A stretch of DNA of 64,000 nt. It comes from JAOTZA01 sp965224065 (lineage in GTDB: Bacteria; Acidobacteriota; Thermoanaerobaculia; Multivoradales; JAHEKO01). Positions 34,853 to 42,109 of the stretch are shown here, one piece after another. Each line of letters begins with the position of its first letter. Position 1 is the first letter of the stretch. The stretch lies in contig CBDCYF010000005.1 of the NCBI GenBank assembly GCA_965224065.1, positions 2,852,001 to 2,916,000 of the forward strand, written 5' to 3'. A model generated the notes under the pieces. That model was not told the origin of the DNA. It searched no databases and saw nothing but the letters and a program-made list of their open reading frames with translations. The position numbers and the translations under genes were made by a program.

Positions 34853-37198
34853 ATGAAACGTAGGGACCTGTTGAAGATTCTCGCCGCCACCCCGGTCGGG
34901 GTCGCGGCCTTTTCCTGTGACGACCGGCGCGAGGCGGAGCGCATCGCGGCCGAACGAGGGTCGCTCTCGGATGCCGACCTCGAATGGAAGAAGGCGCCCT
35001 GCCGCTATTGCGGCACCGGTTGCGGCGTCGAGGTGGGTCTCGACGACGGCAAGGTGATGGCGGTGCGGGGCGACGAGGTCAGCCCGGTCAACAAAGGGCT
35101 GCTGTGCGTCAAGGGCTATCACCTGCCCGCGATGCTCTACGGTGAGGATCGCCTGCTCTATCCCATGCTCCGCGTCGGCGATGGCTTTCGCCGCATCTCC
35201 TGGGACGAGGCCCTGGACTTGGTCGCCGCCAAATTCTCGGAAGCCCTCGAGCAACATGGACCGGAATCGGTGTCCATCTACGGCTCGGGCCAGTGGACGG
35301 TCTTTGACGGCTACGCCGCTTCCAAGTGGTTCCGCGGCGGGATGCGCTCGAACAACGTCGAGCCCAACGCGCGGCTGTGCATGGCCTCGGCGGTGACCGG
35401 GTTTATGACCCAGTTCCAGAGCGACGAGCCCATGGGCTGCTACGAGGACTTCGAGGCCGGCGACGATTTCGTCATCTGGGGCAACAACATGGCCGAGATG
35501 CACCCGGTGCTCTTCAGCCGCATTCTGGAGAACAAACGCACCAATCCGGGGGTGAGGATCGTCGATCTCGCCACCCGGCGGACGCCGACCACCGACTACG
35601 CTGATCTCTACGTCGAGTTCGCGCCCGGGAGCGATCTGGCGCTGGCCAACGGCATCCTGCACCTGCTGGTCAAAAACGGCCGGGTCGACGAGAGCTTTGT
35701 CGAAGAGAACTGCGTCTTCAAACGCGGTATCGAGGATCTCGACCAGATCGGGTACGGCTGCTACGGCGAGCAGGCCGAGCGCTATACGTTCAAAGACAAG
35801 CCGCGGGACTCCTCGATGGCCGAGCTCGAGCGCTTTGTCGCCGACTACACGCCGGAGCGCGTGAGCGAGATCTCGGGGGTGCCGGTAGCGCAGATCCGGG
35901 CGCTGGCAGAGATCTATGGCGACGCCGGCCGCGGCACCGTGAGCCTGTGGTGCATGGGCGTCAACCAGCACACCCGCGGCACCTGGATGAATAACCTGAT
36001 CACCGATCTGCACTTGATCACCGGCAAGATCGGGCGTCCGGGGGCCAACCCCTTCAGCCTTACCGGCCAACCCTCGGCCTGCGGCACGGTCCGCGAGGTG
36101 GGCACGCTGGCGCACCGGCTGCCGGCGGACATGGTGGTGATGAAGCCCGAGCACCGCAAGAAGGCGGAGGAGATCTGGGGCCTGCCCGAGGGAACGATCC
36201 CGCCCAAGCCGGGCTACCACACCATGGACATGTTCCGCGCACTCTCTCGCGGCGACGTCAAGGTGATGTGGATCCAGACCACCAACCCGTGGATGACGAT
36301 TCCCAACCTCAACCGGATCCAGCGTCAACCGGGCGACGGTCGCTTCATCGTGGTCAGCGACATGTACCCGACGCCCACCACGGCGATCGCCGACTTGGTG
36401 CTGCCGGCGGCGGCCTGGGTCGAGCGCGAAGGAGTGTTCGGCAATTCCGAGCGCCGCACCCAGCACTGGGAAAAGATGATCGACCCGCCGGGCGAGGCGA
36501 CCGAGGACGCCTGGCAGATCATCCAGGTGGCCAAACGGATGGGGATGGAGCACCTCTTTCCCTGGCCCGAAGACGACTGGCACGAGCCGATGTACGAGGA
36601 ATACCGGAGCTTTACGCTGGGCCTGGGCAAGGACGTCGCCTCCTACGAGCAGCTTCGCGAGACCCGGGGTCTGCTTTGGCCCGTGGTCGACGGCAAGGAA
36701 ACCCGCTACCGTTACGCTGCGGGCTTCGACCCCTACGTCAAGAAGTCCAAGGGCGTCCATTTCTACAAGGCCAAGGGCTATGGGGAGCGGGCCGCGATCT
36801 GGCTTCGCCCCTGGCATCCGCCGGCCGAGGTTCCCGACGAGGAGTACCCTCACTGGCTGTGTACCGGCCGGATTCTCGAGCACTGGCACACCGGGTCGAT
36901 GACCCGCCGCGTGGCCCAGCTCCACCAGGCTGCGCCGGGCGGCTACGCTGAGCTCAACCGCGCCGACGCCCAGGAGATGGGCGTCAGATCGGGCGACCGA
37001 GTGCGGCTGGTCAGCCGTCGCGGCGAGCTCGAGCTGCCGATCGAAGTCGACGGCCGGGGTAGGCCGCCGCGGGGCACCGTATTCGTTCCGTTCTTCGACG
37101 AGAGCCGGCTGGTGAATCTGCTGACCCTCGATGCAATGGACAACATCAGCAAGGAGCCGGATTTCAAAAAATGCGCGGTTCGAGTCGAGCGGGTCTGA
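34853..37198 (+). CDS. napA: NapA-type periplasmic nitrate reductase, catalytic subunit
   Basis: 781 residues. A Tat signal (KRRDLLKILAATPVGVAAF) ends at a Cys, so lipid modification is possible. The [4Fe-4S] ligands are C50, C53, C57 and C85 in PCRYCGTGCGV and KGLLCVKG. Molybdenum is expected on C176 (PNARLCMASAV), as in NapA. Later NapA blocks are clear: MGVNQHTRGTWMNNLITDLH, FSLTGQPSACGTVREVGT, HRLPADMVVMKPEHRKK. It reduces nitrate to nitrite in the periplasm. NapC and NapD are missing from this operon; the Rieske/cytochrome b pair probably supplies electrons. Confidence 0.93.
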   Translation: MKRRDLLKILAATPVGVAAFSCDDRREAERIAAERGSLSDADLEWKKAPCRYCGTGCGVEVGLDDGKVMAVRGDEVSPVNKGLLCVKGYHLPAMLYGEDRLLYPMLRVGDGFRRISWDEALDLVAAKFSEALEQHGPESVSIYGSGQWTVFDGYAASKWFRGGMRSNNVEPNARLCMASAVTGFMTQFQSDEPMGCYEDFEAGDDFVIWGNNMAEMHPVLFSRILENKRTNPGVRIVDLATRRTPTTDYADLYVEFAPGSDLALANGILHLLVKNGRVDESFVEENCVFKRGIEDLDQIGYGCYGEQAERYTFKDKPRDSSMAELERFVADYTPERVSEISGVPVAQIRALAEIYGDAGRGTVSLWCMGVNQHTRGTWMNNLITDLHLITGKIGRPGANPFSLTGQPSACGTVREVGTLAHRLPADMVVMKPEHRKKAEEIWGLPEGTIPPKPGYHTMDMFRALSRGDVKVMWIQTTNPWMTIPNLNRIQRQPGDGRFIVVSDMYPTPTTAIADLVLPAAAWVEREGVFGNSERRTQHWEKMIDPPGEATEDAWQIIQVAKRMGMEHLFPWPEDDWHEPMYEEYRSFTLGLGKDVASYEQLRETRGLLWPVVDGKETRYRYAAGFDPYVKKSKGVHFYKAKGYGERAAIWLRPWHPPAEVPDEEYPHWLCTGRILEHWHTGSMTRRVAQLHQAAPGGYAELNRADAQEMGVRSGDRVRLVSRRGELELPIEVDGRGRPPRGTVFVPFFDESRLVNLLTLDAMDNISKEPDFKKCAVRVERV

Positions 37199-37785
37199 GC
37201 CCCGGGCCTTGGCCCGTCGCCATCGGGGCGATGGTCCTGGTCTTGGGTCTGGGTTGCGGTGGCCAGGCTTCGGATTCGGTTCCGGTGCCGGGCTCCACCG
37301 GTGCGAGCTCAACCGCGGTCAAGACCGCGGCCCTCGAGCGCGCCGAGCGCCGTGCCTACGACGGCGCGCCGCCGGTCGTGCCGCACGAGAACTTCGGCAT
37401 CACCTGCACCGAGTGTCATGACGCTCAGGGGCTGGCGGTCGAGGGTGTCGGGTTTGCGCCCCCGTCGCCCCACGAGCTGACCGCCGGCATGAGCGCCCTC
37501 AGCCGCTGTAATCAGTGCCACGTGTTCCGCGTCGCCGACGGCGTTTTCGCCGCGAACCGGTTTTCCGGGCTGCGACAGGACCTCCGACGGGGGGCACGTC
37601 TCAACGACCTGGCGCCTCCGACCGTCCCGCACAAGATCCTCATGCGCGAAAATTGCATCGCTTGCCACTCGGGTCCGGCCGCGCGCGAGGAGATCCGCAC
37701 CACCCACCCCGAGCGGGTCCAGTGCCGTCAGTGCCACGTAGCGGTGACCACCCACGCACGGTTTCACGCCGGGGACAGTAGCTAG
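37171..37785 (+). CDS. Tetraheme NapB-like c-type cytochrome, lipoprotein
   Basis: 204 residues. A hydrophobic signal with a lipobox at LGLGC. Four haem motifs: CTECH (79), CNQCH (113), CIACH (162), CRQCH (185). The second half (APPTVPHKILMRENCIACHSG, IRTTHPERVQCRQCHV) is a clear NapB-like piece; the first half with two more haems is extra, as NapB is diheme. It overlaps napA by 28 bases and probably carries electrons to NapA. Its stop overlaps the convergent ogt stop. Confidence 0.85.
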   Translation: MRGSSRAGLSPGPWPVAIGAMVLVLGLGCGGQASDSVPVPGSTGASSTAVKTAALERAERRAYDGAPPVVPHENFGITCTECHDAQGLAVEGVGFAPPSPHELTAGMSALSRCNQCHVFRVADGVFAANRFSGLRQDLRRGARLNDLAPPTVPHKILMRENCIACHSGPAAREEIRTTHPERVQCRQCHVAVTTHARFHAGDSS

Positions 37786-38276
37786 AAAAGCGACTCTTGC
37801 CGAGCCGGCAGAGCTCCTTCGTGGCGCAGGAGCCACTGTTTGGTCTCGAGACCGCCCCCGAAGCCGGTTAGCGTGCCGTCGGCCCCGATGACTCGATGGC
37901 ACGGGACCACGACGGGTAAGACGTTGGAGGCGTTGGCGGCTCCCACGGCGCGGCTCGCGCCCGGCCGGCCGATGGAGCCGGCAATCTGTCCATAGGAGCG
38001 GGTCTGCCCGAACGGAATCCTCTGTAGGGCGCGCCAGACCTTCTTCTGGAAGGGTGTGCCGGTCAGCTTGAGCGGCAGATCGAACACGGTTCGCTCGCCG
38101 GCAAAGTACTGCTCGAGCTGCTCGACCGCTGACTGAAGGGGCCCGGGGTCCCGGATCCAACCGGGTTCGGGGCGGTGTTGTTGCTTGCCGGTGGAGAAGC
38201 TACTCCGTGAGAGCGCCGTCTCGTCTCCGGCGAGAAAAAAACGCCCGATCGGGGTGTCGAGGTGTGTATAGTACAT
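37782..38276 (-). CDS. ogt: Methylated-DNA-protein cysteine methyltransferase
   Basis: 164 residues. The active site PCHRV is intact in VLPVVVPCHRVIGADGTLTGFGGG, preceded by FQKKVWRALQRIPFGQTRSYGQIA. The protein removes methyl groups from O6-methylguanine by a suicide transfer. It is convergent with the nitrate operon, and a hairpin lies upstream of its start region at 38334-38365. Confidence 0.95.
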   Translation of the reverse strand: MYYTHLDTPIGRFFLAGDETALSRSSFSTGKQQHRPEPGWIRDPGPLQSAVEQLEQYFAGERTVFDLPLKLTGTPFQKKVWRALQRIPFGQTRSYGQIAGSIGRPGASRAVGAANASNVLPVVVPCHRVIGADGTLTGFGGGLETKQWLLRHEGALPARQESLF

Positions 38277-38333
38277 CTCGTCCCTACCGGTGAAGATGCT
38301 ACCCGGACCTCGAGCGTCTCGCAGATTGCGAAC

Positions 38334-38365
38334 TTCGAGGCCACGCCGGGCGGCGTGGCCTCGAA
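38334..38365. terminator. 14-bp perfect hairpin between ogt and the Gly-rich gene
   Basis: TTCGAGGCCACGCC (38334-38347) pairs fully with 38352-38365 around GGGC. It is downstream of the minus-strand gene 38394-38675. No T-run follows on either strand. Confidence 0.55.
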
Positions 38366-38393
38366 GGATAGCGGTTTGATGCCGCTTACGACC

Positions 38394-38675
38394 CTACTTC
38401 CCCATGGCGCTCTTGATGAGACCGATAATCGCCATCAAGACGCCGCCGCCCACGCCGCCGCTCAAGATACTGCCGATGATGCTGCCGATGTCCATTCCCC
38501 CGCCGCCGACGGCAAGGCCGAGCATTCCGAGAAGCTGGCCGCCGATACCGCCGCCGAGGATTCCCGCGATCGAGTTGCCGAGGGTGCCGAGGGACAAGTT
38601 CTTCATCAGCCCACCGGCTACGTTTCCGCCCACGGCGCCGCTGATGAGCTGGATGATGAGGGGTAGAAGCTCCAT
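38394..38675 (-). CDS. Small Gly-rich hydrophobic membrane protein
   Basis: 93 residues, start at 38675 behind AAAAGGAGAT. Almost the entire chain is hydrophobic with glycine zippers (GGGIGGQLLGMLGLAVGGGG, ILSGGVGGGVLMAIIGLIK). It matches a widespread family of conserved small membrane proteins without known role that open with MELLPLIIQLISGAVGGN. It probably spans the inner membrane twice. There is no operon partner. Confidence 0.8.
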   Translation of the reverse strand: MELLPLIIQLISGAVGGNVAGGLMKNLSLGTLGNSIAGILGGGIGGQLLGMLGLAVGGGGMDIGSIIGSILSGGVGGGVLMAIIGLIKSAMGK

Positions 38676-38846
38676 GTCGAGATCTCCTTTTCGATGCGTT
38701 GAAAAAACTACGGCGGAAGGCCCAGTGCCCGTCGCCGAAACCAGAGAATCCGTTGGACGCAGAGCAGTCTAGCAGGCTCGATCATCCAATCCCGTAACAA
38801 GGGATATTGTGAAGCTGCGAGTTGCCTCGGGTAGCATTTTGTCGAA

Positions 38847-41726
38847 GTGAGGCCGCCACACGCAGAGTCGTTCTCGCTCGGGGACTGGACCGTCCTGCCC
38901 GCAGAGTGTTTGATCCGTCGCGAAGGCGATGAGCGTCATCTTTTCCCCCAGCAGATGGACGTTCTCGTGTTCTTGGCGGAGAACGCGGGCCGTGTGGTGC
39001 GCAAGGAAGAAATTCTTGAGGCGGTGTGGCAAGGCGCCGTCGTCCAGGAAGTCGCGCTGGCGCGCACTCTGTCCGAACTTCGTAAATCCCTGGGAGATGA
39101 GGTCAGTCGTCCTCGGTACGTCGAGACGATTCGCAAACGCGGGTACAAGCTCATCGCGCCGGTGGCATGGGGTGACGACCGGAAGCCGGACGAGCCGTCG
39201 GTCGGGCGACGGCGGCGTTGGTTTGCCTTGGCTGCGTCCATCGCTGCGACCTTGGTGGTGGCATGGTTCTGGTGGAGGCCGTCCGGGAAGGCCGGACCCG
39301 GTGTGGCCGTCTCGGAGTCTGGAGCTTTGGGCGCGGCCGGTTCCGGACCCGCCGTCGCGATCCTGGAGTTTCGTCAACTGTCGGCCGGCTCTCGACACCA
39401 GTGGTTGTCCGAGGCGCTCCACGAGCTGATCGCGACCGAGCTTGCTTTCTCGAGAGACCTTCGTGTGGTTCCCGGAAAGCTCGTCTCCGAGCTCTCGCGC
39501 GAGCTAGGGGTCTCGGGCGATGAATGGCTGCTGCCTCAAAACGTCCGGCAGATTCAGAATCAACTTGGTGTTGATTTTCTAGTCACCGGTGCGTATTTCG
39601 CACAGCGCGAGAAGGCGGGTGTGGTCCGTTTGGATCTCACGCTTTGGGACGTGGAGGAGTCGGCGGCCGTCGTCACGGTTGTCGAAAAGGGCTCCGAGGG
39701 GGACATCCTCAAACTGGTGTCACGGGCAGGGGCGCAAATGCGGGAAGTCTTGGGGCGGGGCAAGATCGAAGAGCCCAGGCAGGTGGCGTTTCGCGCCTAC
39801 CTTCCGAAAGAGCCAAGCAATCTGCGGCTGTACTATTCGGGCCTGGGGAAGCTCAGGGAGCTGGAGACCGCGGAAGCGTCGAAACTGCTCATGCGGTCAC
39901 TCGCCAATGAGCCGGACCAACCCCTTGCGCGGTTGGCTCTGAGCGAAGCATGGAGCGCGTTGGGGTACGAGTCGAAAGCGGTGGCGGAGGCCGAACTGGC
40001 GCTCGAGCTGGCGCAGGGGCTTCCTAGAGAACAGTGGCTTTGGGTCGAGGCCCGATTGTTTGTCGCTGCGAAGCGTTGGGAAGAAGCTGTTGATCGCTTG
40101 CGCGCGCTGTCCCTTTTTTCGCCCGGCAACCTGGAGTACGGTTTGCGGCTGGCCCGCGCGCAGCTTGAAAAGGGGGAACCCCGAGAGGCGTTGAACACGA
40201 TCGAGTCCATCCGAGAAAAGGCCGAAGAGCAAAAATCGGATCCGCGCCTGGAGCTCGTAGCTGCTGAAGCTGCGGCGGCGCTGGGACTATATGAGACGGC
40301 ACGGGAGCTTGCCGGGACGGCGATCGAACTGGCTGCCGAGCGCGGTTCCGAGTTGATCGTCGCGCACGCGCGTCATCTCGAGGGCAAAACGATGCAAGCC
40401 CAGGGGAAGGTTCCGCAAGCCTTCACGACCTTGGAGGAAGCAGCCTTGGCGTTTGTGTCGGTCGGGGACCGCAAGAACGAGGCATTCACACAGATCACGC
40501 GCGCCGGTTGGTTGCAAGAAGGAGGAGATTTTCCTCGAGCTCAGGACGAGCTCGAGCGCGCGCTATCGACTTTCCGGGAGCTCGGCGACCGCGGTGGCGA
40601 AGCGGCGGCCTTGACCCGCTTGGGAAGCGTGCTCGCCCGCCAAGGGCTCTTTGACGACGCCAAGCAAATGTTCAAGAGTGCGATTGACACCTACCGTGAG
40701 GTCGGCAACCGCGTCGGGGAAGCGGAGTCCCTCCACGGTCTGGGCGATGTCATGGGGAGAGAAGGGCTTCCCGACCAAGCGCAGGAACCGTTCGAAAACG
40801 CTCTCGCCATCGCGCGCGAGGTGGGCAATAAAGACCTGGCGGCGCTGATGCTGTTCAACCTTGGGAAAGTGCATCACCTGCGTGGAGAAGTGTCTCTCGG
40901 CTTGGCAGACAAGCTCGAAGCGGTCGAGATCTTTGATCAGACAGGTCTGGAGTACCGGTCGGCACAGATCCGTTGCTTTATCGGTCAGGCGCAACGAATG
41001 GCCGGAGAGCTGGGCTTGGCCGCCGAGGTCTACGAGCAGGCAGTCGCGAAAGCGGCGGCGATCAACAGCGACCGGATTCAGGCTTGCGGACTCAACGGGC
41101 TTGGCCAGGTGTTTTTCTCACGCGGCGATTTTTTGGCCGCGCGCGTCGAATTCGAGGCCGCGCTCGCACTGAGAGTCGCGATGAAGAACACGCCCGGGGT
41201 GGTGGAGACACGATGGCATCGCGCCGAGACATTTTTGGCCGAAGGCCGATACGACGAAGCCGAGAACGAAGCGATCGCGTTGGTCGATGAGGCCCGAGCC
41301 AGTAAGCACCTGGAAGCCCAAGCCCTGGATTTGTTGGCTCGGCTCTATGTTCAGCGTGGGGAGAAGCGGAAAGCGGACGCGGCGCTGGAAGACTTGCTGG
41401 CCCGCAGGGCCGAGACCCCCGAGGTCTTGCTAGAGATCGAGATCGTGAAGCTGTGGGACCAGTCCCGAAAGGGAGGGTTGCCGTCCGCTCGAGAAAGACT
41501 CGACGAGATCGCGGCCACGGCCAGCGCCAACGGTCATTGGACCCTGGAGAACAGGGCCCGTTTCGTTCTTGGCGAGGCCGAGTTTCTCTACGGGGAAGCC
41601 GCTCGCGGACGACGGATCCTCATGGAGCTCCAATCCGACGCCCAGAGCCGCGGCTGGCGGCTTCTGGCTGAAAGGGCCTTGCTCTTACTCGAAGAAAAGC
41701 AGAGCCGCGGTTGGATCGCGTTGTAG
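38847..41726 (+). CDS. Winged-helix/TPR transmembrane regulator
   Basis: 959 residues from GTG 38847. An OmpR/ToxR-type winged helix (FSLGDWTVLPAECLIRREGD, RKEEILEAVWQGAVVQEVAL, RYVETIRKRGYKLIAPVAW), a transmembrane helix (about 127-144), a FlgO-like part (AVAILEFRQLSAGSRHQWLS), and a very long C-terminal TPR solenoid (about 330-950). It belongs to the same class as 13774-15675 but with a longer repeat domain. A terminator follows at 41748; the peptide unit at 41884 lies just behind it. Confidence 0.9.
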   Translation: MRPPHAESFSLGDWTVLPAECLIRREGDERHLFPQQMDVLVFLAENAGRVVRKEEILEAVWQGAVVQEVALARTLSELRKSLGDEVSRPRYVETIRKRGYKLIAPVAWGDDRKPDEPSVGRRRRWFALAASIAATLVVAWFWWRPSGKAGPGVAVSESGALGAAGSGPAVAILEFRQLSAGSRHQWLSEALHELIATELAFSRDLRVVPGKLVSELSRELGVSGDEWLLPQNVRQIQNQLGVDFLVTGAYFAQREKAGVVRLDLTLWDVEESAAVVTVVEKGSEGDILKLVSRAGAQMREVLGRGKIEEPRQVAFRAYLPKEPSNLRLYYSGLGKLRELETAEASKLLMRSLANEPDQPLARLALSEAWSALGYESKAVAEAELALELAQGLPREQWLWVEARLFVAAKRWEEAVDRLRALSLFSPGNLEYGLRLARAQLEKGEPREALNTIESIREKAEEQKSDPRLELVAAEAAAALGLYETARELAGTAIELAAERGSELIVAHARHLEGKTMQAQGKVPQAFTTLEEAALAFVSVGDRKNEAFTQITRAGWLQEGGDFPRAQDELERALSTFRELGDRGGEAAALTRLGSVLARQGLFDDAKQMFKSAIDTYREVGNRVGEAESLHGLGDVMGREGLPDQAQEPFENALAIAREVGNKDLAALMLFNLGKVHHLRGEVSLGLADKLEAVEIFDQTGLEYRSAQIRCFIGQAQRMAGELGLAAEVYEQAVAKAAAINSDRIQACGLNGLGQVFFSRGDFLAARVEFEAALALRVAMKNTPGVVETRWHRAETFLAEGRYDEAENEAIALVDEARASKHLEAQALDLLARLYVQRGEKRKADAALEDLLARRAETPEVLLEIEIVKLWDQSRKGGLPSARERLDEIAATASANGHWTLENRARFVLGEAEFLYGEAARGRRILMELQSDAQSRGWRLLAERALLLLEEKQSRGWIAL

Positions 41727-41747
41727 CTGGGTGTTTTCGCCTGGTTT

Positions 41748-41768
41748 ACCCCGCAATCGTGGGGTTTT
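41748..41768 (+). terminator. Terminator after the second winged-helix/TPR gene
   Basis: ACCCCGC-AATC-GTGGGGT hairpin (one G-T wobble) followed by TTTT. It separates the regulator from the following peptide unit, which therefore needs its own promoter. Confidence 0.75.
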
Positions 41769-41846
41769 CAGTCATTCGAAGACAATTCGAACCCAAAAAG
41801 GAGCCTTTCGGAAAGACCGGTTGCCGATCTGGGGTGTAGACAGGGT

Positions 41847-41878
41847 GCGTCGTCAGCCATATGGCGACGGAAAGGAGG
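41847..41878 (+). promoter_or_regulatory. Leader element of peptide unit 2 (GCGTCGT, palindrome, SD)
   Basis: GCGTCGT (41847-41853), a 2-base gap, the palindrome GCCATATGGC (41856-41865) and GGAAAGGAGG (41869-41878). The layout copies that at 12436-12479, though the palindrome differs in sequence. Confidence 0.5.
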
Positions 41879-41883
41879 ACACG

Positions 41884-41934
41884 ATGAAGATTCAGAGCCA
41901 GATCCAGGCCGGCGGTTTTCTCTGGACCGACTGA
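41884..41934 (+). CDS. Micropeptide MKIQSQIQAGGFLWTD (paralogue of 12488)
   Basis: A 16-codon ORF from ATG 41884 to TGA 41932-41934, with AGGAGG and 5 bases of spacing. It shares M, K, I, S, Q, I, A, G and the final W-x-D with the peptide at 12488. Arg residues of the first peptide (RSQIR) are Gln here (QSQIQ), so charge is not conserved but spacing is. A longer in-frame reading from 41569 overlaps the regulator gene and is rejected. Function unknown. Confidence 0.65.
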   Translation: MKIQSQIQAGGFLWTD

Positions 41935-41954
41935 GCCCGACGAGCTAAGTCAAC

Positions 41955-42044
41955 GTCCTGCCGCATCGCGGACCGTCTCCTCGCATCGGTAGCTCTCGAG
42001 AGACGGTGGTGCCGAGCGGGGTCGGTCCGCGGCGCGGGCAGGAC
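41955..42044. other. Large structured RNA-like element closing peptide unit 2
   Basis: GTCCTGCC (41955-41962) pairs with GGCAGGAC (42037-42044) and CGCGGACCG (41967-41975) with 42023-42031, making a long stem with a small bulge. An inner hairpin ACCGTCTC (41972-41979) with GAGACGGT (42000-42007) competes for part of it. It starts 20 bases after the peptide stop and ends 66 bases before the convergent acetoacetyl-CoA synthetase stop, so it could also serve as that gene's 3' end. Confidence 0.5.
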
Positions 42045-42109
42045 AGCCTTCCTCCCTTCTCGACTCGGCGGCCGTCGCAGCTCCTTTTGGCGAACGCCCC
42101 TCGAGTTCT

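Noticed and set aside
34820..37312. Minus-strand ORF of 830 codons
   Set aside because: Shadow of napA, whose cofactor motifs are unambiguous.
41569..41934. In-frame N-terminal extension of peptide 2 (121 codons)
   Set aside because: Overlaps the upstream regulator in another frame, while the strong binding site sits just before ATG 41884.
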